Positions 17,690 to 29,053 of a DNA stretch of 64,000 bases are shown piece by piece. The stretch is from contig JANQDZ010000004.1 of the NCBI GenBank assembly GCA_028278645.1, positions 51,353 to 115,352 of the forward strand. Reading direction: 5' to 3'. Below the pieces are notes generated by a model, which did not search any database, had not been told where the DNA came from, and was given only the letters and a program-made list of their open reading frames with translations. Position numbers and translations under genes: made by a program. The number at the start of each line of letters is the position of its first letter. Within the stretch, counting starts at the first letter, position 1. The stretch is from Longimicrobiales bacterium. Its GTDB lineage: Bacteria > Gemmatimonadota > Gemmatimonadetes > Longimicrobiales > Gaopeijiaceae.

Positions 17690-19024
17690 TTACCGCTCCG
17701 TGTGTCCAGCCAGGTAGTCCACCACGAGGTGGGATAGGGCCCTCACGCCCAGGGGTAGGGCCGCTTCATCCGCGAAGAAGTAAGGAGAGTGATTGGGGTA
17801 GGCTTCCTCCAACGGTATGGAGTCGGGGATCACACCGAGGAAGAAATAGAGGCCCGGAATCTCCCGCTGGAAGTAGGAAAAGTCCTCCGCACCCGTGCTG
17901 GGCGGCCCGGGGGCTGCGTTTCCAGGGTCGGCTACCCGTTCCAGGGTGGGAGCCATCCGTCTTGTGAGATCGGGATCGTTGTAGGTGATGGGGAGGCCAC
18001 TGGAGAGATACACCTCCGCCGTTGCTCCACCGGCCTCCGCGATGCCCTCCGCCATCTTCCGAATCCTGTCTCCGATCTTCTCCTGCATCTCCGGATCCAA
18101 CGTCCTTACCGTTCCCACCATGACGACACTATCCGGAATGATGTTGCTGCGAAGACCGCCGTGTATGGATGCGACGGTCACAACGGCGGGGGCCTGGGTG
18201 ATGTCGGACTGGCGGCTGACGACCGTCTGAAGGGCCAGGATGATCTGAGCTGAGACCACCACCGGGTCTACTCCGCCCCAGGGCATGGCCCCGTGGGTTT
18301 GTGCCCCCCGGACTGTGATCCGTAGCGTTTGAGACGACGCCATAGCGCCACCCGACCTGTACACGATCTTGCCCGTGTGGTCGGGCATGACGTGGAGGCC
18401 GAAGATGGCCTCGGGACGGGGGTTCTCCAGGGCACCCTCCCGGATCATGAGGGAGGCACCCCCGGCCTCACCTGCCGGCGCTCCCTCTTCAGCGGGTTGG
18501 AACAGGAACTTCACGGTTCCCGGGAGTCGTTCCTTCATCCCAGCCAAGACCTCGGCCACCCCCATGAGAATGGCGGTATGGTTGTCATGGCCGCAGGCGT
18601 GCATGACGCCGACTTCCTGTCCGTTGTAGTCGGTACGGACTTTGGATGCGAAGGGGAGATCCGCCAGTTCGGTCACCGGAAGAGCATCCATATCGGCCCG
18701 TAGCGCCACCACCGGACCCGGAAGTCCACCTCGAAGCACACCTACCACACCCGTGTGGGCCACCTCCGTCTCCACCTCCAACCCCAGGGAGCGGAGGTGG
18801 TCCGCCACCAAAGCCGCCGTCCGGAACTCACGGTTCCCCAGCTCCGGGTACTGATGAATGTCCCTTCTCCAGGCCACCACCTTGCCGGTGACGGCCCCTG
18901 CCCGGATATCCACTTCGGCCCGCAGGGAAGTCAGGTCAGCTTCCTGGGCCGATGAAGGAGAGGGCGCTATGGGGAGAAGTAGACCGAAGAGGGACGGGAG
19001 AAAAAAACCAAAACGAGAGGTCAT
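17690..19024 (-). CDS. Exported M20-family amidohydrolase
   Basis: A 444-aa metallo-hydrolase of the M20/ILR1-hippurate hydrolase group. The metal motif [11 protein letters not shown] (141-151) with Cys144 and His146, RADMDALPV (109-117), and GAEDFSYF near the C-terminus are all present. A signal peptide (1-26, ending SAQ) implies periplasmic action. Relatives cleave N-acyl amino acids or aminoacyl conjugates, but the substrate is unknown. The start at 19024 was chosen for the signal peptide. Confidence 0.88.
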   Translation of the reverse strand: MTSRFGFFLPSLFGLLLPIAPSPSSAQEADLTSLRAEVDIRAGAVTGKVVAWRRDIHQYPELGNREFRTAALVADHLRSLGLEVETEVAHTGVVGVLRGGLPGPVVALRADMDALPVTELADLPFASKVRTDYNGQEVGVMHACGHDNHTAILMGVAEVLAGMKERLPGTVKFLFQPAEEGAPAGEAGGASLMIREGALENPRPEAIFGLHVMPDHTGKIVYRSGGAMASSQTLRITVRGAQTHGAMPWGGVDPVVVSAQIILALQTVVSRQSDITQAPAVVTVASIHGGLRSNIIPDSVVMVGTVRTLDPEMQEKIGDRIRKMAEGIAEAGGATAEVYLSSGLPITYNDPDLTRRMAPTLERVADPGNAAPGPPSTGAEDFSYFQREIPGLYFFLGVIPDSIPLEEAYPNHSPYFFADEAALPLGVRALSHLVVDYLAGHTER

Positions 19025-19164
19025 GGGTAAGCTCCGCACCGGGTGTCCGTTGTCTTCCGGTAGTTTCTTGCCCAGGTCCCCCAGGCGAAAGGGGCAAAGG
19101 ATCCACACCCCCTCATGCCGACGGAGGAAGTGCGGATCGAGCTTGGATGGGGTCCCCGGATTAC

Positions 19165-21454
<2,290 letters not shown>

Positions 21455-21455
<1 letters not shown>

Positions 21456-22576
21456 TACCACTCCAGGACCCCGTTATTGATCCGCCACCGAGGCAGGGAG
21501 TCTCGCCTCAGCCTGATGTCGCTCTCTTTTGGAACCGTCAGGAGGACCTGTCCGGTTTCCTCCTCCTCCATGAGGGATAGGATCCTCTCGCTACGCCCGG
21601 GATCCAGCTCGGCAAAGACGTCATCCATCAGGATGATCGGTTCCTGGCCTCGAGCCTCTCGGATGGTGGCGGCCTCCACCAACCGGAGGGCCAAAGCGGC
21701 GGTCCTCCGCTGTCCACCGGAACCGAACTCTCGGAGGTCCCGATGAGCGTCCCCTTCTTCAACGGTCAGAAAGAGGTCGTCCCGCTGGGGACCCACCACC
21801 GTGTTCCCCAGGCGGGCCTCTCTTTCCCTGCTTTCAAACAGGGCAGCCCGGAACGCATCGACGATCATGCCCCGGTCCTCCGCGCCTTCCAGCTTCACAC
21901 CGGGCTGGTACTGAATCCGGCTAGTGAGGGTCCCGGACACTCGCCGGTAATAGACCGAGAACTCTTTTCGCCACCTTTCAACCCACTGGCGCCGATCTTC
22001 CATGACCTGGGCGCCGGACTCAATCAGGCCTTCGTCCCATGATTCCACCGTGCTCTGCATCCGGCCGTCTCGGAGGGCTGCATTACGCTGACTCAGGATT
22101 TGGCGGAACCGCTGCAAGGCCACCAAGTACCCCGGAACGCTGAGGGACAGCACGATGTCCAAGAACCTACGACGCGCCCCCGGGCCATCGCTCACCAGGG
22201 CCACGTCCATGGGAGAAAAGACCACCGCCGCCAGCTGCCCCAAGCCGTCACTCAATCGTTCAGGCTCGTCACCGTCCACGGTGATTTTTTTCTTCTTCCC
22301 CTTCGCCTGGAAGGCCGCGGCGACCTCGACCCCGTCCCTCGGGCTCTCCCCCACCAGCGCGCCGGCGACCCGAAAGAACTCCGCCCCGAACGCTACGAGT
22401 TTGTCGTCCCGGGATCCTCGAAAGGACCGGAAAGTCTCGAGGTAATAAATGGCCTCGAGGAAGTTCGTCTTTCCCTGGGCGTTTTCGCCGATGATGGCGA
22501 CGCCTTCGGCTGGGAGGTCCAGCTGCTGGTCAGCCAGGTTCCGGAAATGCCGGATCTGGAGCCCACTCAGGTGCAC
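21455..22576 (-). CDS. recF: DNA replication and repair protein RecF
   Basis: A 373-aa ABC-type SMC-like ATPase. It has Walker A GENAQGKTN (about 30-38), LRRFLDIVLS-type middle motifs, signature SGGQRRTAALALRL (about 291-304) and Walker B PIILMDDVFAELD. RecF, with RecO and RecR, loads RecA at gapped DNA. It starts with GTG. It is followed by coupled dciA and gyrB, but dnaA and dnaN are not upstream as they often are; a crotonase gene lies there instead. Confidence 0.94.
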
Positions 22577-22739
22577 AGCGGGTGGCCCGGAAGGATCCCT
22601 TTCAGCATATGGAAATCTAGCGTTTCGGGGGCCTCTTGGCTACCCCGTGGCAGGGACCGGAAAGCCTTTAGTTATAAGGGCTTTCGACCTTTTTGAGAGG
22701 CTATTTTGGATTCCCGAAAACCGGGAGCCGAAAAGACCC

Positions 22740-23525
22740 TCAGCGGCCCTTGAAATCGGGCTTCCGTTTCTCCAGGAAGGCGGTCATCCCTTCCTTCACA
22801 TCCTCCGTCGAAGCCAGGAGCCCGAAGAGCTTCGCCTCGAACGCGGTGGCCTCAGCCAGGGTCGTGTCCATCCCCCGGTAGATCGACTCCAGAACCATCT
22901 GGACGGCGAGGGGTCCATTCTTCGTGACCTTCCCCAGAACCTCCTTGGCCCGGTCCATGAGCTCGTCTCGGGGGACGACATGCGTCACCAACCCCATGGC
23001 CTTCGCGGCTTCGGCGTCGATCATATCCCCGGTCAGGGCCATCTCCACCGCCCTCCCCAGTCCCACGAGCCGGGCCAGTCGGACCGTCGCCCCATACCCG
23101 GGGATGATTCCCAGGCCCACTTCCGGAATTCCGAAACGTGCGTTCTCGGAGGCGATTCGGATATGGCACGCCAGGGCGAGCTCGCACCCACCCCCCAGGG
23201 AATACCCACCCACCGCAGCCAACACAGGCTTCGGAAACCGTTCGATGGTATCGAAGACCTTCTGGCCAGTCCGACTGGTTTCCACGCCGGAAAGGGCGTC
23301 CATTTTCGCCAACTCACCGATATCGGCACCGGCCACGAAGGCTTTCTCTCCGGCCCCGGTCACGATCACGCCCCGAAGTTTGTCATCATCCCGGAGGCTG
23401 TCGAAGGCTATGGCCAACTCGGCAAAGACCTCAGCGTTGAGGGCGTTCAGTTTTTCCTGCCTATCCACCGTGACAATGGCCAGCTCACCCTCCCAGGAAA
23501 CGCTGATGTTCTGAAGATCGCTCAT
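22740..23525 (-). CDS. Enoyl-CoA hydratase/isomerase family protein (crotonase)
   Basis: A 261-aa crotonase-fold enzyme. The oxyanion-hole motifs KAFVAGADI (61-69) and SLGGGCELAL (109-118) are present, as are both catalytic glutamates, Glu115 and Glu135 (IPEVGLG), spaced 20 apart as in true enoyl-CoA hydratases. It hydrates trans-2-enoyl-CoA in beta-oxidation or butyrate-type pathways. The ATG at 23525 is the natural family start. It is divergent from ssb across a 216-bp gap that contains a repeated 19-bp element. Confidence 0.92.
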   Translation of the reverse strand: MSDLQNISVSWEGELAIVTVDRQEKLNALNAEVFAELAIAFDSLRDDDKLRGVIVTGAGEKAFVAGADIGELAKMDALSGVETSRTGQKVFDTIERFPKPVLAAVGGYSLGGGCELALACHIRIASENARFGIPEVGLGIIPGYGATVRLARLVGLGRAVEMALTGDMIDAEAAKAMGLVTHVVPRDELMDRAKEVLGKVTKNGPLAVQMVLESIYRGMDTTLAEATAFEAKLFGLLASTEDVKEGMTAFLEKRKPDFKGR

Positions 23526-23612
23526 GGATTTCCTCACTTCTCTCTGCCGGAAGGACCTCGGGGTGACGGAGATCGAACGGAAAAAGGTAGGAAGCAAAAA
23601 ATGGAGGCGCTA

Positions 23613-23631
23613 GAAGGGTGTTGCGAAAAGG
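23613..23631. repeat. Intergenic repeat element, copy 1
   Basis: The 19-mer GAAGGGTGTTGCGAAAAGG lies in the ssb/crotonase divergent intergenic region. The same 19 bases recur exactly at 52192-52210, and a 17/19 relative lies at 62352-62370. It sits 88 bp upstream of the crotonase ATG and 111 bp upstream of the ssb ATG, so a regulatory role is possible. Confidence 0.5.
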
Positions 23632-23741
23632 GTGCGAGCCATTCCCGTTTGCCCGGATCCTCCCTAACTTTCGGCCCAACCAACAACCGAGGGACACCAC
23701 TGCGCCACCCCTCGGACCCCTGAAGTAAGGAGAGAAGAAGG

Positions 23742-24194
23742 ATGGCCCGTTCCCTAAACAAGGTGATGCTCATTGGCAACGTTGGCAGCGATCCCGAGAT
23801 CCGGATGACACCGTCGGGTTCGAAGGTGGCGAAGTTCTCGCTGGCGACAAACCGTACCTACCAGGATAGGACGGGCCAACAGCAAGAAAGAACCGACTGG
23901 CACCGGCTGACCTTCTTTGGGCGGCTGTCAGACATCGTCGAGCAGTGGGTGAGCAAAGGCGATCGTCTATATGTCGAAGGGCGCATCGAATACAGCCAAA
24001 CCCAAGACGACCAGGGCGGGACACGATATTGGACCGACATAGTCGTTAACGAGATGGTGATGCTCGGATCCGGGTCCGGCGGCCCGTCGGACGGCGGTGG
24101 TCGTAGCGCCGGACCGCCCATGGGTGCCCCCGACTCTACGGGAGGCCCCACCAGCTCTCCCATCTCGGAGCCGGATGACGACCTTCCCTTCTAA
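23742..24194 (+). CDS. ssb: Single-stranded DNA-binding protein
   Basis: A 150-aa SSB: an N-terminal OB fold (SLNKVMLIGNVGSDPEIR, WHRLTFFGRLSDI, GDRLYVEGRIEYSQ), a Gly/Ser/Pro-rich disordered linker (about 108-143), and the acidic tail DDDLPF that binds replication and repair partners. GGAGAG(AAG) precedes the ATG. It is likely monocistronic, ending at a GC-rich hairpin. Confidence 0.96.
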   Translation: MARSLNKVMLIGNVGSDPEIRMTPSGSKVAKFSLATNRTYQDRTGQQQERTDWHRLTFFGRLSDIVEQWVSKGDRLYVEGRIEYSQTQDDQGGTRYWTDIVVNEMVMLGSGSGGPSDGGGRSAGPPMGAPDSTGGPTSSPISEPDDDLPF

Positions 24195-24251
24195 GTACCT
24201 CAATCCGGAATGGGGTTCTAAGGAAGAAACGTCGCGGGAAGGAAAGTAACG

Positions 24252-24290
24252 AGGGCGGGCCTCACGTTCGTGGGGCCGGCCCGTCTTTCT
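24252..24290. terminator. GC-rich terminator between ssb and the alpha/beta hydrolase
   Basis: A long imperfect hairpin with a GTTC loop and one internal mismatch is followed on the plus strand by GTCTTTCTT. It probably ends the ssb transcript. Its stem contains the stop codon of the convergent hydrolase gene. Confidence 0.6.
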
Positions 24291-25224
24291 TAGGAGCCTG
24301 ATCGGAAACGGGGGTGTGGCCGGGCCCCCGGCGTGCAATCTCGGCGATCCTTCTGAAGTACTCCCCTCCGCCAATCCAGAACACATCGTTGTGGCCGGCG
24401 CCCGGAACCAGAAACCACTCTTTGGGATCTTTCCCGGCTTCGTAGATCTCTCGCCCCATGGACAGGGGCACCAACTGGTCCTCAGAGCCGTGGATTACCA
24501 GAAGGGGAGCCTTGGCGTCTCGGACCCACCGACGCGTGGCAAACGCCTCCTCCAAACGGACCAGCAAAAAGCGAGGGAGGAACGGGTAGACGGACTTCCC
24601 CATCTCCGCCAACGAGGTAAATGCCGACTCAAGGACGAGGGCCCCAGGTGTCCGGTTCGCTGCTAGGCGGGCAGCCACCGCACCACCCATGGACCGACCA
24701 AGGACGGTGATCCGGTTCGGATCGGCGACTCTCTCCAGAAGAAAGTCCCATCCGGCCAGGGCGTCCAGATGAAGTCCCTCTTCGGACGGTCTTCCTTTGC
24801 TTCCCCCGTATCCCCTGTACTCCAAAAGCAAAACCGATACACCCTCGGAAAGCAGGCCTTCCGCCAATGGAGTTCGACCGGCGATATCCCCAGCGTTTCC
24901 GTGGAGGAGGAGAACGGCCGGCCCCACGGCCGGCGACTCGACGGTGGACTCGGCGGGATACCACCAGGCTTTGATTTCCACCCCGTCCTGGGTGGTGAGG
25001 GTATGGTCCTCTCCCTGAACACCCTGCAGAAGGGGTGGAGGACCCGGGTCCCCTCGGGAGGGTTGGAACAAGAGGTGTTCTGCCAAGGATGGGGACAGAA
25101 CCATGACGGTGACTCCCAGGACAAGGAGGAGGAGAAAGGTACGTAATAGGCTGCGGAGGAGGGTTTTCTCGAGGAATGGGGTCCGAGGGAGGGGCGCGCT
25201 CGGCCCTTCAGCTGGACCCGTCAC
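24262..25224 (-). CDS. Membrane-anchored alpha/beta hydrolase
   Basis: A 320-aa alpha/beta hydrolase with one N-terminal membrane helix (about 25-45), similar to the ABHD13/BEM46/YfhR group. It has the oxyanion region LLLHGNAGD (106-113) and a complete triad: Ser178 in GRSMGG, Asp249 in HGSEDQ and His278 in GAGHND. It is probably a periplasm-facing or membrane esterase or thioesterase of unknown substrate. Its 5' end overlaps the end of the gene at 25208 by 17 bp, so the two are probably co-expressed. Confidence 0.85.
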   Translation of the reverse strand: MTGPAEGPSAPLPRTPFLEKTLLRSLLRTFLLLLVLGVTVMVLSPSLAEHLLFQPSRGDPGPPPLLQGVQGEDHTLTTQDGVEIKAWWYPAESTVESPAVGPAVLLLHGNAGDIAGRTPLAEGLLSEGVSVLLLEYRGYGGSKGRPSEEGLHLDALAGWDFLLERVADPNRITVLGRSMGGAVAARLAANRTPGALVLESAFTSLAEMGKSVYPFLPRFLLVRLEEAFATRRWVRDAKAPLLVIHGSEDQLVPLSMGREIYEAGKDPKEWFLVPGAGHNDVFWIGGGEYFRRIAEIARRGPGHTPVSDQAPKKDGPAPRT

Positions 25225-25567
25225 CTTCGGAATCCGGAAGATCCGATTCCCACAGCCCCATGAGGTGCTCTTCGAAGCGGCTGGGATCCGTCCGATACTC
25301 CTGGACCCAACTCTCGAAGGAGGGAAGAGCCAGCTTCCGAGACACCCGACCCGTGGCCAGGTCGACGATCTGGTCGTAACTCAGGTCCCCCTGGACACCT
25401 GCCTCCCGGGCCGCGTCCTGAGCCAGGACGAACATCTCGTCCGGGCTCAGGAGCAGAAGGATATCTGCCACCTGAGCGGAACAGTAGTCCAGGTATTTGG
25501 CCCGAAGGACCGCTTCGGACTCCGCACCAATTCCCTTGGGCGGCGGGGGCCCGCCCTCAGCAAACAC
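25208..25567 (-). CDS. Small protein of the local paralogous family (domain A only)
   Basis: A 119-aa protein without a recognised family. Its core (about 23-90) aligns by eye with parts of the proteins encoded at 26302 and 28066: Y-x2-Y...Q...L...P near the start, then LPSFESWVQEY matching [11 protein letters not shown] and LPPQEVWARD. I call this helical unit domain A. The C-terminus is acidic (ESDLPDSEGD). It may start with a GTG or ATG at 25567. It is translationally close to the alpha/beta hydrolase; function unknown. Confidence 0.6.
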   Translation of the reverse strand: MFAEGGPPPPKGIGAESEAVLRAKYLDYCSAQVADILLLLSPDEMFVLAQDAAREAGVQGDLSYDQIVDLATGRVSRKLALPSFESWVQEYRTDPSRFEEHLMGLWESDLPDSEGDGSS

Positions 25568-25642
25568 GGTTTGGCCTCCTTACAAAGGGAGAAACCGACG
25601 TCATACGTTTATGTCGGGCCGTTGAAGCGTCAAGTTTTGTGT

Positions 25643-25676
25643 GAAAAAAAGAACGCAGCTCCTGACTCGGAGCTGC
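25643..25676 (-). terminator. Intrinsic terminator of the ribbon-helix-helix gene
   Basis: On the minus strand an 8-bp stem (GCAGCTCC/GGAGCTGC, 6-nt loop) is followed by GTTC and seven Ts. It directly follows the small regulator gene at 25713. Confidence 0.8.
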
Positions 25677-25712
25677 ATTGGAATTCCAGCCTCGTTTTCC
25701 GATGAGGCGGAC

Positions 25713-25919
25713 TCAGGAAGGTACGGCCGGGGGTGCCTCTTCGCGGACCATTTCCTCGGAGGCCTGACCCTTCAGGTGCCGATAAATGGAACGCCGCGTA
25801 AGCCCATACATGATCACTCGACTCAGGAACTCAGGGTCCGTCCTTTGGGCCTCTTCAGCCTGAGCGGCCATATCCCTGGGGAGTCGAACGTTGATCTGTA
25901 CGGAGCGGGTTTCCCACAT
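25713..25919 (-). CDS. Ribbon-helix-helix-like small regulator
   Basis: A 68-aa protein whose N-terminal half (SVQINVRLPRDMAAQAEEA) looks like the beta-strand and first helix of a CopG/Arc ribbon-helix-helix domain, followed by a second helix (EFLSRVIMYGLTRRSIYRHL). A GAGG site lies 8 bp before the ATG. Upstream is a 67-nt structured inverted repeat, and downstream a clean terminator, so it is a single-gene unit. It could be an autoregulated DNA-binding protein or antitoxin-like; no toxin gene is evident beside it. Confidence 0.6.
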   Translation of the reverse strand: MWETRSVQINVRLPRDMAAQAEEAQRTDPEFLSRVIMYGLTRRSIYRHLKGQASEEMVREEAPPAVPS

Positions 25920-25955
25920 CGGCTTACCTCATAACGGCTTAGGAGAAAAAGTGTC

Positions 25956-26022
25956 GGAAATTTACCAACCCAAACGTAGCCGTAGCCGCGACGGCGTTAC
26001 GTGGTGAGGAGGGTAAATTTCC
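25956..26022 (-). promoter_or_regulatory. 67-nt structured inverted repeat in the leader of the regulator gene
   Basis: Outer arms GGAAATTTACC and GGTAAATTTCC (11 bp, perfect) enclose an asymmetric internal loop and an inner stem ACGTA-[AC]-GCCGT / ACGGC-TACGT with a 7-nt loop. On the minus strand it is followed by GACAC and TTTTT, then the ribosome site of the gene starting at 25919. It could be an RNA leader (attenuator or riboswitch-like) or a large operator. It does not match any element I know. Confidence 0.5.
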
Positions 26023-26240
26023 ATCGACGAACCGAAATTAAAAGGGGTTTCTGGGAGACGCAACCCTTTCCGTGGCTAAATGAAAGAAAAAAGCGAAATC
26101 CGTAAATCATTGTATGACAACAACTTAGGAATTGCAGCAAAAATGCAAAACCACTTGTTCCCGGGTCGGGGAGGAAGACGATTTTTTTAAATTTTTGAAA
26201 CGTAAGTCCAATGTCCTTTAAGGGTTTACCAGACCAGGGA
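26023..26240. other. AT-rich intergenic stretch
   Basis: No gene is supported. Base composition is clearly more AT-rich than the surroundings, with homopolymer runs. On the minus strand a TACAAT hexamer near 26110-26117 could be a -10 box for the leader and regulator below, but no matching -35 is convincing. Confidence 0.4.
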
Positions 26241-26241
26241 T

Positions 26242-26264
26242 AAAAAAAACGGGCTTTCGCCCGT
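26242..26264 (-). terminator. Intrinsic terminator of the domain A-B gene
   Basis: On the minus strand ACGGGC-GAAA-GCCCGT is followed by a run of eight Ts (A-run at 26242-26249 on plus). It lies about 40 bp after the stop of the gene at 26302 and ends that transcription unit. Confidence 0.85.
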
Positions 26265-26301
26265 GACAACTTTTTTACAAAAAACGCTACTGAAACGATT
26301 G

Positions 26302-26904
26302 CTAGGGAAGCACCGACCTGAGGAAGGCTTGGAGGGTCTGGTTGTGGAACCCGAGGAACCGATTTCGAATCTCGTCGGGGTCTTCCTCACGGAAGATATC
26401 TGCGGTACGGATCATCTCATCCTCACCCACCGGGTTAAACACAATGAACCCTCGCCAAGCTTCATCACGGCGGAAGAGGTTGAGGGTGGCCCTCCACCGC
26501 AGACCGTCCATTTCCATCCCCCTTGATTCGACGGTCACCGGTGGGGAGGACCGATGGTGTGCTGGAGGAGATGCGAACTCCTCCTGCACGTGGGCATCCA
26601 GGTGGGCTTCCCGGTCCCGCGCCCAAACTTCCTGGGGTGGGAGAGGAAGGAGCTTCTCCAGATACAGATAGAGGGTGGCAAGGGGATCCTTCTCCACCTC
26701 GCTACCCGTCTCACGCCCCCATTCCCTTGCCCGGGCATAGAGGGGCCGAATAGCTTCCTTGGGTAGAATGGAAGCCAATCCTTTGGCTTGTCGACGCCGA
26801 TACTCCTGGTAGCGGGCATCCAAGGCCGGGTCGTCCCGCACGACCTGGGGGGTGTCGATTCCGGATTCGGGGCGGTCGGGGGAGGAGCCTTGAAGGGCGG
26901 TCAT
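26302..26904 (-). CDS. Two-domain (A-B) protein of the local paralogous family
   Basis: A 200-aa protein. The N-terminal half (about 28-100) carries the helical unit A with LPLPPQEVWARD. The C-terminal half (about 120-198) carries unit B: paired beta strands, WRGFIVFNP, then [17 protein letters not shown] and a closing helix. The neighbour at 28066 has the same two units in the opposite order. No cofactor or catalytic motif is evident. It lies 14 bp downstream of the 307-aa gene and is followed by a terminator. Function unknown. Confidence 0.62.
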   Translation of the reverse strand: MTALQGSSPDRPESGIDTPQVVRDDPALDARYQEYRRRQAKGLASILPKEAIRPLYARAREWGRETGSEVEKDPLATLYLYLEKLLPLPPQEVWARDREAHLDAHVQEEFASPPAHHRSSPPVTVESRGMEMDGLRWRATLNLFRRDEAWRGFIVFNPVGEDEMIRTADIFREEDPDEIRNRFLGFHNQTLQAFLRSVLP

Positions 26905-26918
26905 GGAATCCGGTGGCC

Positions 26919-27842
26919 TCAGTGGACGAAGGCTCCACCCAAGTTGGGTGGGCCCGAGAGTGGCTGGGTCTGTTCTCTGGGTTCCCGAAGGTGGAGCCGG
27001 GCCAGAGTCTCTCTAGCCCCGAAGGTCTCCATTACCTCCTGGAGGGCTCGGTACCGATGGGGCTCGAAGCGAGCCAAAAGATGGGCCAATCCCTCCCGGG
27101 TCTCCTTCACCTGGGCCCTGGCTTCGGCAAAGCTCAGAGGAAGTGGGAACCGGACTTGATAGGAGATCCCCTCCGCTCCCTCCGACGGGACCACGCGCCT
27201 CAGATCCCGGGAAGGGAACGCACCCCTGAGGGCATCCTCCAGGATCTCGTCCGGCTCTCTGAAAGCCGTTCCAAACACGAGAGCGTTCGCGTCGAAGTCG
27301 AGACGGGCTCGTGCCAGCCGGCCTCGCCCCATGGCGATCCGAACCGATGTCCCTTCGTGGAGATCGAGATCTCTGCAGATGTCGCGGAAACCTATCCGGA
27401 GAAGGATGGGCCGAGAGAGGGGGCCATACCCGGCTCTGAGAAGAACCCTCATGGCCAGGTCGAAGCAGTACGGTGCCAAGGCCCGGCGAGCCTGTCTTCC
27501 TTGGGCCGACGGATCCGCCGCAGCCCTCAGGAGCTGGTGCACATGTTTGAGGGTGGGCTCATAGACCCAATCCAACACCACCAACTCGGTGCTGAGGTCC
27601 AACTGCTTGACCCGGGCGCTTCCCAAGTCCAGAACCTGAGAGGCCGACGCGAAGCTCCCGTCCAGCACCAAGGCCAGGCCGATATCTTCGATGCGGCCCT
27701 CGGGAAGGTCGGCCTCGTGAACGCCACGATACTGGACCACGGCTCGAGTCAGGGGAACTTCGCACACGCCCGGAACATCGGCCATGGCCTCGGGCCGAGA
27801 CGCCGGTTGGGGCGTAGCAAGATCTGGGGACAGCTCCGTCAT
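26919..27842 (-). CDS. Unrecognised 307-aa protein
   Basis: A 307-aa soluble protein, conserved-looking in codon use but without a family I recognise. It has an N-terminal beta-rich part (about 25-95) and a helical middle containing YEPTLKHVHQLLRAA. A basic region (GRGRLARARLDF) precedes TAFREPDEILEDAL, which loosely echoes the [10 protein letters not shown] motif of its neighbours. It is the first gene of a two-gene unit with the A-B protein and is divergent from the B-A gene at 28066. Confidence 0.55.
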   Translation of the reverse strand: MTELSPDLATPQPASRPEAMADVPGVCEVPLTRAVVQYRGVHEADLPEGRIEDIGLALVLDGSFASASQVLDLGSARVKQLDLSTELVVLDWVYEPTLKHVHQLLRAAADPSAQGRQARRALAPYCFDLAMRVLLRAGYGPLSRPILLRIGFRDICRDLDLHEGTSVRIAMGRGRLARARLDFDANALVFGTAFREPDEILEDALRGAFPSRDLRRVVPSEGAEGISYQVRFPLPLSFAEARAQVKETREGLAHLLARFEPHRYRALQEVMETFGARETLARLHLREPREQTQPLSGPPNLGGAFVH

Positions 27843-28065
27843 GTAGAACCACCCTCTGTTTTAATCCCCGTTAGGAAAGGCAGGGATTTGAACGATAACC
27901 ATTTGTTTACCGCCATCGCAAGAACGACGTTTTCCACTGATCACACGGGCCTAAACACTCCACGGGGGCGCTTGCCACCCATGGGACGTCCGGGCATCTT
28001 TCGGTTCCTTCGGCACTTACAACCGAAGGAATTGGCCTCGCTCAACCGCTTGGAGCCCCACACTT

Positions 28066-28743
28066 TTGGACCGAACCCGTCGGCTCTCCGTCGCCTTTCT
28101 CGACCGTGAAGGGGAAACCTGGGCGTGCTTCCTGGTGACAGCCCTGGGTCCGGACCGTCGTTGGTACGGGTACTTCTCCTTTCGGCCCAAGGACGGTGCA
28201 ACTTTAGAAGACGAGGTCCGAACCGCAGACATTTTTCGCGAGACCTCCGAGGCGGAAATCCATCGAAAAGCCCGTGGCCTTGGGCGCCCTCTACTGTCGG
28301 GCCTCCTTTCGTCGGCCCTTCATACGAGGGAAGCCGAAAGAGAGGGCTCGCCCCCCCTGAGGCGCTGGTTCCGGACGATGTTGTCCGAGAATTCCCTTGG
28401 TTTGGCAGGGGATTGGCCGGAGGGTCAAAACGGAGGGAAGGTCGACTTCGACCTGGGGAAACTCAGATCCCTCTACGCGTCCTATCGCCTCGATCAGGTG
28501 TGCCATCTCATCGCCCTGGTCCACCCGGACGATTTCGACTCGGCCGTGAACGAGATCCTGGACGGGAAGGTGATTGACTTCGGATCGAGGGATATTCTGC
28601 AGTTCGCCATGATGGTCGTAGAGTTCATCGACCACCACCTCCCCCTTCCTCCGTTCGAGGTTTGGGCAGAGGACTTTTTGCGGAACCAAGGAGCCTACGC
28701 CCTTTACACTCACACCCTTCACCGGGAGGGGCGGTTGCCCTGA
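28066..28743 (+). CDS. Two-domain (B-A) protein of the local paralogous family
   Basis: A 225-aa protein in which unit B comes first (about 5-85: [27 protein letters not shown]) and unit A second (about 135-215: [22 protein letters not shown]). This is the reverse of the order at 26302. No ATG is available; the best start is the TTG at 28066 with GGAG 10 bp upstream, and the frame is open back to 27955. An overlapping +1-frame ATG at 27981 also reads a protein-like stretch, so a frameshift at the 5' end is possible. It precedes rpsU by 53 bp. Confidence 0.6.
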   Translation: MDRTRRLSVAFLDREGETWACFLVTALGPDRRWYGYFSFRPKDGATLEDEVRTADIFRETSEAEIHRKARGLGRPLLSGLLSSALHTREAEREGSPPLRRWFRTMLSENSLGLAGDWPEGQNGGKVDFDLGKLRSLYASYRLDQVCHLIALVHPDDFDSAVNEILDGKVIDFGSRDILQFAMMVVEFIDHHLPLPPFEVWAEDFLRNQGAYALYTHTLHREGRLP

Positions 28744-28796
28744 AACATCCTTTTTTCTACCTTTATTTGCTAGAGTTTAAACCCACTGAAGGGAGC

Positions 28797-29000
28797 GTGA
28801 TCAGGTTGGAAGTTCTCGTCCAGGACAACGAAAGCCTCGACAGGGCACTACGTCGGTTCAAGAGGAAGGTCCAGCGGTCCGGGCTCTATTCCGAGCTTCG
28901 GAAGCGGCGTTTCTATGAGAAGCCCAGTGCCCAGCGGAAGCGGAAGCGGGAAGCCGCCATCCGACGCGAGCGCCGACGCCAGAGGCGCCAACGCCCCTGA
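28797..29000 (+). CDS. rpsU: Ribosomal protein bS21
   Basis: A 67-aa basic protein: [22 protein letters not shown] is the bS21 signature, followed by the Lys/Arg-rich tail that contacts 16S rRNA near the anti-Shine-Dalgarno. It starts with GTG (28797) behind GAAGGGA. It belongs to the 30S subunit platform. It follows the B-A gene closely and ends at a strong terminator. Confidence 0.92.
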   Translation: MIRLEVLVQDNESLDRALRRFKRKVQRSGLYSELRKRRFYEKPSAQRKRKREAAIRRERRRQRRQRP

Positions 29001-29053
29001 GGCCCATTCGTCCAGACGGCCGTCCCTCCATCGGGAGGGAGCACAAATGACAG

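Noticed and set aside
22660..22690. Hairpin GAAAGCC...GGGCTTTC as a terminator of the crotonase gene
   Set aside because: The stem has a bulge and no T-run on the minus strand, so I could not support it as a terminator.
22577..22739. Possible origin of replication before recF
   Set aside because: I see no DnaA-box cluster or AT-rich unwinding element in this 163-bp gap, and dnaA/dnaN are absent.
25956..26022. The 67-nt inverted repeat as a MITE-like mobile element
   Set aside because: No flanking target-site duplication is present and no second copy was seen in the window.
28066..28743. Toxin-antitoxin pairing with the ribbon-helix-helix gene
   Set aside because: The regulator gene is isolated between its own leader and terminator, and no toxin fold is recognisable nearby.
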